A stretch of DNA of 64,000 nucleotides. Source: Corynebacterium propinquum DSM 44285. Lineage in GTDB: Bacteria; Actinomycetota; Actinomycetes; Mycobacteriales; Mycobacteriaceae. The translations under genes were made by a program, and so were the position numbers. This document shows, piece after piece, positions 49,988 through 58,810 of the stretch. The notes beneath the pieces are model-generated. The model saw only the letters and a program-made list of their open reading frames with translations, made no database searches and had not been told where the DNA came from. Where the stretch lies: assembly GCF_000375525.1 (NCBI RefSeq), contig NZ_AQXC01000010.1, forward strand, positions 1-64,000. Reading direction: 5' to 3'. Within the stretch, counting starts at the first letter, position 1. Each line of letters opens with the position of its first letter.

Positions 49988-50767
49988 CTATTTAGCGCCT
50001 CGGACGGTGATGCCTTGCTTGGCGAACCATGGGACTGGGTCTACCGGGGTGGCACCGTCTGGGCGGATCTCAAAGTGTAGGTGTGGGCCGGTGGAGTGGC
50101 CTTCGTTGCCCATGGTGGCGATCTGCTCGCCGGCGGTAACTTTTTGGCCAACGCTCACGTTGTATGAATTCACGTGACCGTATACGGAGATTTCGCCATT
50201 GTCGTGCTGAACACGTACCCATTTGCCGTATCCCTGTGCCGGGCCGGCGCTGATAACGGTGCCATCCATAATGGAATAAATTGGGGTGCCGATACCATTT
50301 CCGATGTCGATGCCTTGGTGAATCCGGCCCCAGCGCGGTCCGAATGGTGAGGTAAAAATTCCCTCGGTAGGAAAGACCACGGTGCGGCCGTCGGCAGTCG
50401 TACCTCTTTCCGCGGTCATGTACGACGTCGATGGGGAAGCTTGTGCTGCCTTCTCCGCAGGCTTTGCTTCCGGGGAGGTGAGGGGGTCAATAATGATCTC
50501 CAGGGCATCGCTGCTGTTTTGGAGACTCGGGGATCCACCTTGGTTGAGCTGCTGCACAGTGGATGCCAATCCTTCGGCAACCTTGAGCAGAGCGTCTAGA
50601 TCATAACCGTTAATGACGGGGTCTTTGGCGCTGCCTGGGTTGACTGTTGCGGTCAGGGCTGGATCAGCGTGGGCTGCTGGTGTGGAACCCGGCAGGCTCA
50701 CAGCGACCGCGAGGCCGGCGGCGCTCACGCCAAGGGTGAGCCGTCGAAAGCGGTGGGAAGGCTTCAT
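49988..50767 (-). CDS. Secreted M23 (LytM) endopeptidase, copy 1
   Basis: 259 residues: signal peptide (LTLGVSAAGLAVAVSLPGSTPAAHA), a helical spacer (LDALLKVAEGLASTVQQL), then the M23 domain with FTSPFGPRWGRIHQGIDIGNG (metal His and Asp), GYGKWVRVQHDNGEISVYGHVNS, VTAGEQIATMGNEGHSTGPHLHFEIRPDG (HxH) and WFAKQGI. It lacks nothing of the zinc site, so it should be an active peptidoglycan cross-bridge hydrolase or LytM factor. It is closely related to the next M23 gene, and the position next to pcrA is conserved in mycobacteria as I recall. Confidence 0.92.
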   Translation of the reverse strand: MKPSHRFRRLTLGVSAAGLAVAVSLPGSTPAAHADPALTATVNPGSAKDPVINGYDLDALLKVAEGLASTVQQLNQGGSPSLQNSSDALEIIIDPLTSPEAKPAEKAAQASPSTSYMTAERGTTADGRTVVFPTEGIFTSPFGPRWGRIHQGIDIGNGIGTPIYSIMDGTVISAGPAQGYGKWVRVQHDNGEISVYGHVNSYNVSVGQKVTAGEQIATMGNEGHSTGPHLHFEIRPDGATPVDPVPWFAKQGITVRGAK

Positions 50768-51240
50768 ACAAGATCCTGTCTAATCGTGCAGTCTTACAAC
50801 TACTGAAAGGCTCTTGCCAGGAACGGCCATGGATTGCCCGTCCGGCTTCGGCTTGTTTAGAGCCTTATTTAGAGCCGTGTTCAGAACATTGTTTAAGCTA
50901 CCGTTATTTATTTGTGATAGCAATGCCATAAACGCTGGTTAATGGGTTGATTTACTCGACAACGCTAAAGATTCCAGCTCATGCGGCGTGTTGCTGGTGT
51001 GGCTTGTGTGAATAATGTGATTTTATGGCGCGTATTTTAGGGGTGATTTATGGGGGGTGAATCAATGGGGTGGATGCTGAATTGCTGGCGGAGCTTGGGG
51101 CCCAGAAAGTTTATGGCACGCAAAAACCGCTTATCCCGCTGCAGGAACAAATACAGACAAGTTGCGGGATAAGCGGTTAAAAGTTGGGGCCTCCTAGTTT
51201 GTTTCAGAGAGCCCGGATATACCTGGTGCAGGACGCGTGC
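50768..51240. other. Intergenic region between the two M23 genes
   Basis: A 473-base gap with no protein-like frame. It contains the promoter side of the first M23 gene, a set of TTTAGAGCC-type repeats near 50857-50875, and the terminator of the second M23 gene at 51125-51178. I looked for a c-di-AMP (ydaO-type) riboswitch in the leader and could not recognise one. Confidence 0.5.
51125..51178 (-). terminator. Terminator of M23 copy 2
   Basis: AACCGCTTATCCCGC (51125-51139) and GCGGGATAAGCGGTT (51164-51178) form a perfect 15-bp stem with a 24-base loop; on the minus strand TTTTTG follows. Confidence 0.9.
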
Positions 51241-51999
51241 TTAAACGTGGATGCCACGTTCTGCCAGCCATGCAGCTGGGTCTACGGGGCCGCCACCGCC
51301 TGGGTGTACTTCGAAGTGCAAGTGTGTACCAGTGGAGAAGCCGAGGTTGCCCATGCCCGCGATCTTTTGACCAGCATGCACGCGCTGCCCGGTGGAAACA
51401 TCCAATGATTCCATGTGGCCGTACAGTGAAATGGTTCCATCGTCGTGCTGAATACGGATCCAGTTGCCGTAACCGGAAGCTGGGCCGGAATCCAGAACCG
51501 TGCCGTCCATGATTGCCAGAATTGGGGTGCCGTTTGCGTTGGCGATGTCGATGCCGTTGTGGAAAGAACCCCAGCGTGGGCCAAAACCGGAAGTGAAGGC
51601 GCCTTCGGCTGGCTTGACGACGCTTGGCAGGCGGGAACTCAGGTCCTCGGCGATGCGTTCCGTGGAGTGAGCAACCGCCTTGTCGAGCTGTTCGGCCAGG
51701 TTGGCGACAGGACGGAATTCGTTGATCTCTAGAATTTGCGGAGCTGCACCGACCTCTGGGAGGAAGGTGTCTGCGTCGTTGGCGAGGGTGTAGTCCACAT
51801 CTGTGGTGCCAGCGTCTACGGTTGCGTCTTGCTCTGTCACTTCCGCGGCGTTGATCTGTGCAGCCGTGGCGCCACCGATACCAGCGGAGGATACGGTTCC
51901 CGCTGCCACCGTGACCAGGGCGATGCGTCCCTTAGCGGTTTGTGACGCGTTAACCTTGCGGTGGCGGCCCCCACGGGAGCGAATGGAAGAACTTTGCAT
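51241..51999 (-). CDS. Secreted M23 (LytM) endopeptidase, copy 2
   Basis: 252 residues from the ATG at 51999 (GGAA-type site; the frame is open to 52122 without conservation). A basic N-terminus (RSRGGRHRKVN), a signal/anchor (GRIALVTVAAGTVSSAGIGGA), a helical spacer (LAEQLDKAVAHSTERIAEDL), then FTSGFGPRWGSFHNGIDIANA, GYGNWIRIQHDDGTISLYGHMES and GFSTGTHLHFEVHPGG, ending WLAERGIHV. All zinc ligands are present. It is a paralogue of copy 1 with the same spacing of motifs. Confidence 0.92.
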   Translation of the reverse strand: MQSSSIRSRGGRHRKVNASQTAKGRIALVTVAAGTVSSAGIGGATAAQINAAEVTEQDATVDAGTTDVDYTLANDADTFLPEVGAAPQILEINEFRPVANLAEQLDKAVAHSTERIAEDLSSRLPSVVKPAEGAFTSGFGPRWGSFHNGIDIANANGTPILAIMDGTVLDSGPASGYGNWIRIQHDDGTISLYGHMESLDVSTGQRVHAGQKIAGMGNLGFSTGTHLHFEVHPGGGGPVDPAAWLAERGIHV

Positions 52000-52102
52000 C
52001 AATAGTTTCCGTTCCTGTTTCAGCAATTCTCGACTAATTCGGTGCATCGTTTTCCGATCAGCATGCTGGCCAGTAAACGAGCGTTGAATTGTAACCTGTC
52101 TG

Positions 52103-52324
52103 TTATCTAACGAATGTAACAATAATGTCTCGGCCCTGATCGATCAACTCAATTTCGGAAAAATTTTCACCGTTAGCTGTGTTATCCCTTACATGGGTGT
52201 AATTAACCGTAAAATATGGTGCCACTGTAAATTCTGGGGCCTGTGGGCTGGGTGTGAATTCCAGGACGCTGCCAGATCGGACTTCATAAGAGTATCGATA
52301 GCATTGGGATTTTCGACGCGCCAC
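52103..52324 (-). CDS. Possible small hypothetical protein (73 aa)
   Basis: From a GTG at 52324 the minus strand encodes 73 residues with protein-like blocks (YEVRSGSVLEFTPSPQ, APYFTVNYTHVRDN, ENFSEIELIDQG) and a TAA at 52103. Composition is varied and unlike an antisense shadow. It overlaps no other gene and lies 103 bases upstream of M23 copy 2 on the same strand. The start is uncertain and the ribosome site weak. I recognise no family. Confidence 0.4.
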   Translation of the reverse strand: MARRKSQCYRYSYEVRSGSVLEFTPSPQAPEFTVAPYFTVNYTHVRDNTANGENFSEIELIDQGRDIIVTFVR

Positions 52325-52362
52325 GGTGGTCTTATTCGTTGGACATGGCAAAGTAGTACACG

Positions 52363-54045
52363 ATGAATAGCAATTCGAGCCCGCATTCCCGTCCCGCGCG
52401 ACGTCCACAACGACGCCCTCGTACTGCTGGTTCTGCTCACGATGCAGAGCTACAGAGTAGCGCCCGGCGCTCTCGTGGTGTGACGCGTCGTGATGCAACA
52501 CGGTCGCAGCGCCGGAAGAAGACGTCGGCAAGCTCTAGTGCGCTACCCGCTGCTGCGCAGCTAACAATGGGCCAGCGAATCCGCAAAGTTGGGCTCACAC
52601 TTGCCATTCCACACGCGGTGATCATCATGTCGATCATCGTCGTAGCGGTTGCGACGTTACTGATGACTTCCTCGTCCATTGCGGTGTTGCCCACGGTCAT
52701 CGCAACGGCTTGGTTGGTCTTTCACGCTGCGCCAGTGGCAGGCGAGGATGGTGTGATTGCCGCAGTACCGTTATTACCGGCATTGCTGACCATCGCATTA
52801 TCTGCCCGGCAAGTGCATGCCAGCGTACGGAAACGGTTCAGTATTATTGATCTGTTGATGGTTTTCGCCTGGAGCTTAAGCACGCCGTTGCTGCTTACAG
52901 TGATTGCCTTATTGATGCTTGCCGACGCTCAGGCGGTGTATCCCGTGGCGGTGCCGCCGATCGGACCAGTGCTGGTTTCGGTTCTTCTCGTGCACTTGAT
53001 GGCGTTTGTGGTTGGTTTAGGGCCGAAAGCATGGCGGGCACTTGCGCGGCGCTACCGCGTTCCGTTGTCGATTATCGACGGTGTCGGCGTCGGCGTGAAA
53101 ACACTTGCCGCGCTGTCTGCCGCGGCGGCAGTTGTTGGAGTGATTTTGCTTGTCATCGGCTGGGAGCGGCAAGCCGAGATCATGGCTGCTTACCCGCAAG
53201 CTGGAACCTCCGCAAAACTCGCCCTGGTGTTGTTATCCCTGGCGTATATTCCGAATGCCGTGATCGGTGTTGGTGGTGTGCTGCTTGGCTCCGAATACCA
53301 ATTTGGCGCTGCCAGCGTGTCCTTATTCGAGACCCATTTGGTGCCACTGCCGCCTTTACCGGTGCTTGGCGTGGTACCGGCTTCGTCGGCAAGCTGGGCT
53401 TGGATCGGATTATTTATCCCAGTGGCAGTCATCGTTGCGGTGATGCTGCGAATGCGTCCAAGTCCGGTAATGACCTTAAGCGCGGGCCTGGCAACGTGGG
53501 TAATTGTTGCGATCGCAGTGTTGCTGATCGGAGGAGAGGTTGGCGCCTATAGCGACACCGGTTTGCCTGTGTTGTGGACGGCAAGTTTGGCACTGATTTG
53601 GGTTGGCGGTATCGCTTTGGCGGTCACGCTCATGTTGCTGGTGTTTCAGCGTCGTCAAGCGCGCGGAGAAAGTGAAGAAGATCCAGCCGACTACGCCGAA
53701 CAAGAACTGGATATGCTGGCCGACGACGCGGTGCCTGCTGAACACGCGCAGGGCGAAGGAGCCGAGAAGACTCCGGACGCTGAATACGATTACGCTGAGG
53801 ACGCTGAGGATTCCGAATACTCTGAATACACTGCAGACTTTGCGGCCAATGATTCGGAGAATGATGGTGACTCGATGGATAAGACCGATGCAGCCGATAA
53901 CACCAATGTAACCGAAGATAGCGGTGAAGCCGACGACGTAGACGACGCCGACGACGCCGATGAACTCGGTGAAACTGCGGCTGCTAGCGAAGACGCCAAG
54001 AATGAAAATAATCGCCAAAATGACGAGGCCAAACGTACCGAGTAG
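52363..54045 (+). CDS. perM: PerM-like DUF6350 membrane protein
   Basis: 560 residues. A basic, disordered N-terminus (residues 1-65), then about eight to ten hydrophobic segments ([71 protein letters not shown]) and a 130-residue acidic tail rich in Asp and Glu. This organisation and the position directly before purN-purH match Rv0955 (PerM) of M. tuberculosis, which stabilises the divisome at low magnesium. The motif SLAYIPNAVIGVGGVLLGSEYQFG is the family's best-conserved block. Three CTTGCCGACG copies. Confidence 0.85.
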   Translation: MNSNSSPHSRPARRPQRRPRTAGSAHDAELQSSARRSRGVTRRDATRSQRRKKTSASSSALPAAAQLTMGQRIRKVGLTLAIPHAVIIMSIIVVAVATLLMTSSSIAVLPTVIATAWLVFHAAPVAGEDGVIAAVPLLPALLTIALSARQVHASVRKRFSIIDLLMVFAWSLSTPLLLTVIALLMLADAQAVYPVAVPPIGPVLVSVLLVHLMAFVVGLGPKAWRALARRYRVPLSIIDGVGVGVKTLAALSAAAAVVGVILLVIGWERQAEIMAAYPQAGTSAKLALVLLSLAYIPNAVIGVGGVLLGSEYQFGAASVSLFETHLVPLPPLPVLGVVPASSASWAWIGLFIPVAVIVAVMLRMRPSPVMTLSAGLATWVIVAIAVLLIGGEVGAYSDTGLPVLWTASLALIWVGGIALAVTLMLLVFQRRQARGESEEDPADYAEQELDMLADDAVPAEHAQGEGAEKTPDAEYDYAEDAEDSEYSEYTADFAANDSENDGDSMDKTDAADNTNVTEDSGEADDVDDADDADELGETAAASEDAKNENNRQNDEAKRTE

Positions 54046-54056
54046 TCTAGTGAGAT

Positions 54057-54641
54057 GTGAATACACCTCTGCGACTGACTGCCTTGGTATCGGGAAGCGG
54101 CACATTATTGCAGGCCCTTCTCGATAACCAGGACGATAACTACGCCGTTGAACTAGTTGTCTCCGACCGTGATTGCCCCGCGCTTGAACGCGCCCGCAAT
54201 GCGGGCGTAGACACCGTGGTGGTGCCGATGTTGGATGATCGTGCACAGTGGGATGAGCAGCTTGCTGAATCCGTCGGCACGCCCGATTTGATTGTCTCGG
54301 CCGGGTTCATGAAAATTCTGGGACCGAGTTTCGTACAGAAATTCAGTGGTCGCCTGATTAATACACACCCGGCTTTATTGCCGTCGTTTCCCGGTGCTCA
54401 TGCGGTGCGCGACGCGTTGGATTATGGCGTGAAAGTTACCGGCTCGACGGTGCATTATGTCGACGAAGGCGTCGACACGGGCCCGATTATCGCGCAACGA
54501 GCTGTAGACATTCGCGCAGATGACAGCGAAGATGAGTTGCACGAGCGGATTAAACAAGTAGAACGCGAATTATTGGTCGCGCTGCTGCGTTCGGCCAAGA
54601 TTGAGCAGACTTCGAGGAAGGTAATTTTTCACCATGACTAA
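54057..54641 (+). CDS. purN: Phosphoribosylglycinamide formyltransferase
   Basis: 194 residues; transfers formyl from 10-formyl-THF to GAR in purine synthesis. Blocks: [53 protein letters not shown] (catalytic Asn/His) and [24 protein letters not shown] start at 54057, 11 bases after perM. Its last eight bases overlap purH. Confidence 0.95.
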   Translation: MNTPLRLTALVSGSGTLLQALLDNQDDNYAVELVVSDRDCPALERARNAGVDTVVVPMLDDRAQWDEQLAESVGTPDLIVSAGFMKILGPSFVQKFSGRLINTHPALLPSFPGAHAVRDALDYGVKVTGSTVHYVDEGVDTGPIIAQRAVDIRADDSEDELHERIKQVERELLVALLRSAKIEQTSRKVIFHHD

Positions 54642-56223
54642 TTCAGAACACACCACAATTAAACGCGCACTGATCAGCGTCTATGACAAGACCGCTTTGG
54701 AAGAGCTGGCTCGAAGCTTGGCTGATGCCGGTGTAGAGATTGTTTCTACTGGCTCTACAGCAAAAGCGATTGCTAACTCTGGGGTCGCGGTCACCCCGGT
54801 GGAAGAAGTCACCGAATTTCCAGAATGCTTCGACGGGCGGGTGAAAACTCTGCACCCACGCGTGCACGGGGGAATCCTGGCGGATAGGACCAAGCAAGAA
54901 CACCGTGATCAGCTTGATGAGCTGAATATCGCGGCTTTCGACTTAGTAGTCGTGAACTTGTACCCATTCGAAGAGACTGTGGCTTCTGGTGCGGGTGTTG
55001 ACGAATGCATCGAAAAGATTGATATCGGTGGGCCAGCTATGGTCCGCGCTGCAGCTAAAAACCATAATTCCGTTGCCGTCGTTGTCGACCCAGCTAACTA
55101 CGGCGCAGTCGCACAAGCAGTGGCAGGTGACGGGTTTAGCCTTGCAGAGCGTCGACAGCTGGCGTTGGAGGCATTTACCCACACTTCGAAATATGACACG
55201 GCGGTGTCTTCCTGGATGTTCGCAGAACTCGTGGCGGATGCTGAAGGCGAGTCCGAATCCAGCTTGGCCAAGGATGTTCCTGCTACCCAGTTGCGTTATG
55301 GAGAAAACCCGCACCAGGCTGCGTACCTGGAACGTATTCCGGGAGCCGGTGGCGTCGCGAATGCGCAACAGTTACACGGCAAGGAAATGAGCTTCAATAA
55401 CTACCAGGATGCTGAAGCTGCCTGGCGTGCTGCGCATGATCATCAGCGTCCCTGCGTGGCGATCATTAAGCACGCGAACCCCTGCGGCATTGCAGTGTCG
55501 GATGATTCGATCGCGGAGGCACATCGTAATGCGCATGCGTGTGACCCGGTATCAGCGTTCGGTGGTGTGATTGCTACGAACCACCCAGTCAGCGTCGACA
55601 TGGCCAAGCAAGTAGCAGAGGTGTTTACGGAGGTCATCCTGGCACCGGAGTACGAAGACGGTGCGGTGGAGATTTTGCAGGGCAAAAAGAACATTCGCAT
55701 TCTGCAGGTCGACGACGCGCAGCTGATGGACGATTCTGGCTCGTGGGATACCACGGTGATTTCTGGTGGCGTGCTCTTCCAAGAGCCAGATCGTTACCAG
55801 GCAGAGGGCGATCAAGCTGCGAATTGGAAGTTGGCCGCAGGCGAACCTGTGAGCGAGGAAGTACTTGCGGATCTCGAGTTCGCGTGGCGGGCGGTGCGAT
55901 CCGTGAAGTCGAATGCCATTGTGCTTTCCCGTGGTTCCGCTACCGTCGGCGTGGGTATGGGCCAGGTCAACCGCGTTGATTCTGCGCGATTGGCTGTGGA
56001 ACGTGCGAATACGCTTGCCGACGACGAGCAGCGTGCCAACGGTGCAGTTGCTGCCTCGGATGCTTTCTTCCCGTTTGCCGACGGGCTGGAAGTGTTGCTC
56101 GATGCTGGCGTGAAGGCCGTCGTCTCGCCGGGTGGCTCCATCCGCGATGAAGAAGTTATCGACGCTGCGGAGAAAGCTGGCGTGGCGTTGTATTTCACTG
56201 GAACTCGGCACTTCTTCCACTAG
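54634..56223 (+). CDS. purH: Bifunctional AICAR transformylase / IMP cyclohydrolase
   Basis: 529 residues. The N-terminal MGS-like IMP cyclohydrolase ([53 protein letters not shown]) is joined to the AICAR transformylase domain ([28 protein letters not shown] with catalytic Lys-His, and [19 protein letters not shown]). It catalyses the last two steps to IMP. The start overlaps purN; the stop overlaps the TetR GTG by one base, so these three genes are coupled. Confidence 0.96.
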   Translation: MTNSEHTTIKRALISVYDKTALEELARSLADAGVEIVSTGSTAKAIANSGVAVTPVEEVTEFPECFDGRVKTLHPRVHGGILADRTKQEHRDQLDELNIAAFDLVVVNLYPFEETVASGAGVDECIEKIDIGGPAMVRAAAKNHNSVAVVVDPANYGAVAQAVAGDGFSLAERRQLALEAFTHTSKYDTAVSSWMFAELVADAEGESESSLAKDVPATQLRYGENPHQAAYLERIPGAGGVANAQQLHGKEMSFNNYQDAEAAWRAAHDHQRPCVAIIKHANPCGIAVSDDSIAEAHRNAHACDPVSAFGGVIATNHPVSVDMAKQVAEVFTEVILAPEYEDGAVEILQGKKNIRILQVDDAQLMDDSGSWDTTVISGGVLFQEPDRYQAEGDQAANWKLAAGEPVSEEVLADLEFAWRAVRSVKSNAIVLSRGSATVGVGMGQVNRVDSARLAVERANTLADDEQRANGAVAASDAFFPFADGLEVLLDAGVKAVVSPGGSIRDEEVIDAAEKAGVALYFTGTRHFFH

Positions 56224-56822
56224 TGGCACCGAGTTCTACGGCACGTTCGCAGGCGAAAGAGCGCCGTCGCACAGCATTGTTTCGTGAGGCGGCGCGCATT
56301 ATTGCCGAACGTGGTTTTCACCAGACCCGCCTGGCGGATGTTGGTGCTGCCGTCGGTATTTCCGGGCCCGGGGTGTATCGGTATTTTTCCAGCAAAGATG
56401 ACATGCTGGCGCAATTGTTGATCGATATTTCATCGCGCTTGGTGGCCCGCGGCCGTGAGGTTATGTATGAACATGGCGAGGATGCCGATCCCCGGGTGGT
56501 GTTGGCAGGTTTGGTAGCAGCCCAAACTCAGATCGCTGCCACCGAGCCGGATCTCATCCGAGTACAAGAGCGAGAGATTCGTAATCTGGTCGACGAAGAC
56601 CTTTCCCGCGTGAAATCATTGCAAATGACCTATCTGCACATGTGGGTAGAGGTGCTGCAACGTTGTCGGCCAGATCTGGATTATGAACGTGCGCGACTGC
56701 GGGTGCAGCTGGCTGCGGGAATGATTAATTCTTCTCGCCACGTCTACCACTGGGCGGGTGGCGAATTAATCCGTGAACAGGGCACTCCCATGGCGGTGGC
56801 AGCAATGCTTGCCGACGCCTAG
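56223..56822 (+). CDS. TetR family transcriptional regulator (purH-linked)
   Basis: 199 residues. DNA-binding domain at 13-62: RRTALFREAARIIAERGFHQTRLADVG, AVGISGPGVYRYFSSKDDML (helix-turn-helix). The ligand domain (AAQTQIAATEPDLIRVQEREIRNL) resembles lipid-metabolism-type actinobacterial TetR proteins. The GTG start shares a base with the purH stop. The CitE-like gene follows after 78 bases and may be a target. Specific role unknown. Confidence 0.88.
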   Translation: MAPSSTARSQAKERRRTALFREAARIIAERGFHQTRLADVGAAVGISGPGVYRYFSSKDDMLAQLLIDISSRLVARGREVMYEHGEDADPRVVLAGLVAAQTQIAATEPDLIRVQEREIRNLVDEDLSRVKSLQMTYLHMWVEVLQRCRPDLDYERARLRVQLAAGMINSSRHVYHWAGGELIREQGTPMAVAAMLADA

Positions 56823-56900
56823 GAGTGGTGCTAAGCGTGGGGCAGCGGGATTAGTTTAGTCGGCGTCATCCCGTTTTCAACGCCGTGTATTCTCGCACCC

Positions 56901-57761
56901 ATGAAAGCGACTAGTTTCGAAACAGGATTTCCCACAGCTGGCCCCGCCTGGCTTTTCGCGCCAGCTGATCGTCCGGAACGATTCGACAAAGCTCACGCAG
57001 CTGCAGATGTCGTGATTCTGGATTTAGAAGATGGTTGCCAAGAAGAGCATCGAACTGCAGCTCGGGAAAACATCGTGCGGGCCGATCTTCCAATGGATAG
57101 CACGGTTATCCGTATTAACTCCACCGGAAGTGAACATAGCGCGGCGGATTTAGCGGCGATAAAACAGACTTCATTTCGTACCATTATGCTTCCGAAGACT
57201 GAATCTCCTGCGGATATTGACGCCGTCGTGGAGGAGATTGCTGATGCTGTGGTGATCGCACTGATTGAAACCCCACGGGGATTATTGGCAGCAGAATCGA
57301 TAGCGTTGCATCCGAAAGTCGTGGGGTTATTTTGGGGAGCGGAAGATCTCACAGCCGGATTAGGTGGGCGTGAATCTCGCAATGAATCGGGAGATTATCG
57401 TGCCCCAGCACAATTCGCCCGGATGTCCGTGTTATTCGCAGCCGGTGCCGCTGGTATTGGTTGCCTTGATTCCATCAATGCAGATATTTCTGACCTAGAA
57501 TTAGTCGAGCGTGAAGCACGTGAAGTGGCGGCTGCCGGATTCGCTGGAAAATGCTGTATCCACCCACGACAGGTTGCGGCGATTAGAAAAGCGTTCGCCC
57601 CGACAGAAGAAGAACTTTCCTGGGCCCGCGGCGTAGTGTCGGCAGCGAAAGAAAATAGTGGAGCATTCAGTTATCAAGGCTCCATGATCGATGCACCTCT
57701 AGTGCACCAGGCACGGCGCATGCTTGCTCTGGAATCACGGGACAATCCTGACCGGCGGTAG
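56901..57761 (+). CDS. CitE-like (HpcH/HpaI aldolase family) lyase
   Basis: 286 residues, a TIM barrel of the citrate lyase beta / malyl-CoA lyase group: GPAWLFAPADRPERFDKAH, DVVILDLEDGCQEEHRTAARENIV (metal Glu/Asp), FRTIMLPKTESPADIDAVV, VIALIETPRGLLAAE and GKCCIHPRQVAAIRKAF. No alpha or gamma citrate lyase subunits are nearby, so it is a stand-alone CoA-ester lyase or thioesterase of unknown substrate, as in mycobacterial CitE. It converges on the alpha/beta hydrolase gene. Confidence 0.88.
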   Translation: MKATSFETGFPTAGPAWLFAPADRPERFDKAHAAADVVILDLEDGCQEEHRTAARENIVRADLPMDSTVIRINSTGSEHSAADLAAIKQTSFRTIMLPKTESPADIDAVVEEIADAVVIALIETPRGLLAAESIALHPKVVGLFWGAEDLTAGLGGRESRNESGDYRAPAQFARMSVLFAAGAAGIGCLDSINADISDLELVEREAREVAAAGFAGKCCIHPRQVAAIRKAFAPTEEELSWARGVVSAAKENSGAFSYQGSMIDAPLVHQARRMLALESRDNPDRR

Positions 57762-57798
57762 AGCTAATATACCGCTTTACTATTCCTCATGGCCGTAG

Positions 57799-58800
57799 CT
57801 ATAGTTCACTGACAAATTTTTCGAAGCGGTGAGCAATAATTTCTGGTTGACGTGCCCACCGATTGTGGCCAAGTTGTTCGGGGTATTCCTCGATATAGAT
57901 ATCGGCGTTGGGCATACCAGCAGCGAGGTTTTCGGCGGCGCCTCGTGTGCAATCTGTGTCGTTGTCGAAGCGAGTGAGAACAACCGGAATCGTGAGATTG
58001 TGCTTGGCATCGTCGTAGTCTCGATCCTCGCCAAGCAAATTACGCTGCTGGTTGGTGTGGGAATATTTTCCCCATTCCAGCATGATGTGCTTCGCTTGAC
58101 GTCCGTAACCAGTGAGATCCAATATGCCTGCTGGTTGGTAACCAATCGCCGACACGATGGCTTTGATGATGACGGTACCGATGCGTAGCTTGCGTCTGAT
58201 GGAACCAGAATAGCCAGGATAGTAGGGGCTTCCCGCGCCAACCCCGAAAAATCCTTGTACGTTGAGCTCTGTGGCTTCTTTGCGAGTGAAAAACAGAGGG
58301 GCGATTTGACCGCTAAGGGAATGGCAAAGAAAGACCGTGGGATGGTCAACAGCGAGCCCGAGGTCTTTTTTGACGGATTTGATGGTCAAAGGATAATCCT
58401 GCGAAGCTAAATGGTGATAACCCCACGTGTGCGCACGTGTGGCTTGTGCCGTCGAGGTTTCTTGCCCACGTAATTCTCCGCTGGCGACGAGAAAACCTCG
58501 CGTGGCAAGCTCCCGACCCATGGGGTCGAAATAACGAGCTCCCATCCCAAATCCAGGCCAAATTATCACCAACGGCTTAGCGGAATCGGTAGCGGTGGAT
58601 TTACTGGTTCTATTACTGGACTGGACAGCAACACTGTCCTGTCCGGCAGGCGCATTACCGTCACTTTTGTAGTGGTCATTTTGCGCACAGTGGTATTTCG
58701 GCTCGAAGATCCGGACTTGCGAAGTGGAGTTATCAGGCATGGTTACTTCGAGTAGCCGTGGTGAATGAGGTTGTGGACTCGTCGGCTGAGAACTAGGCAT
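57799..58800 (-). CDS. Alpha/beta hydrolase
   Basis: 333 residues; last gene of the ETF-cytochrome operon (10 bases after the cytochrome gene). After a Pro/Ser-rich start and a basic N-terminal region come PLVIIWPGFGMGARYFDPMG (oxyanion region), the nucleophile elbow VFLCHSLSGQIAPLFF with Ser in HSLSG, a late VVLTRFDNDTDCTRGAAENLAAG (acid) and LGHNRWARQPEIIAH (His). No signal peptide, so cytosolic. It resembles serine aminopeptidase/lysophospholipase-like hydrolases; a thioester or ester substrate linked to ETF metabolism is conceivable but unproven. Confidence 0.78.
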   Translation of the reverse strand: MPSSQPTSPQPHSPRLLEVTMPDNSTSQVRIFEPKYHCAQNDHYKSDGNAPAGQDSVAVQSSNRTSKSTATDSAKPLVIIWPGFGMGARYFDPMGRELATRGFLVASGELRGQETSTAQATRAHTWGYHHLASQDYPLTIKSVKKDLGLAVDHPTVFLCHSLSGQIAPLFFTRKEATELNVQGFFGVGAGSPYYPGYSGSIRRKLRIGTVIIKAIVSAIGYQPAGILDLTGYGRQAKHIMLEWGKYSHTNQQRNLLGEDRDYDDAKHNLTIPVVLTRFDNDTDCTRGAAENLAAGMPNADIYIEEYPEQLGHNRWARQPEIIAHRFEKFVSEL

Positions 58801-58810
58801 AGGACATCTC

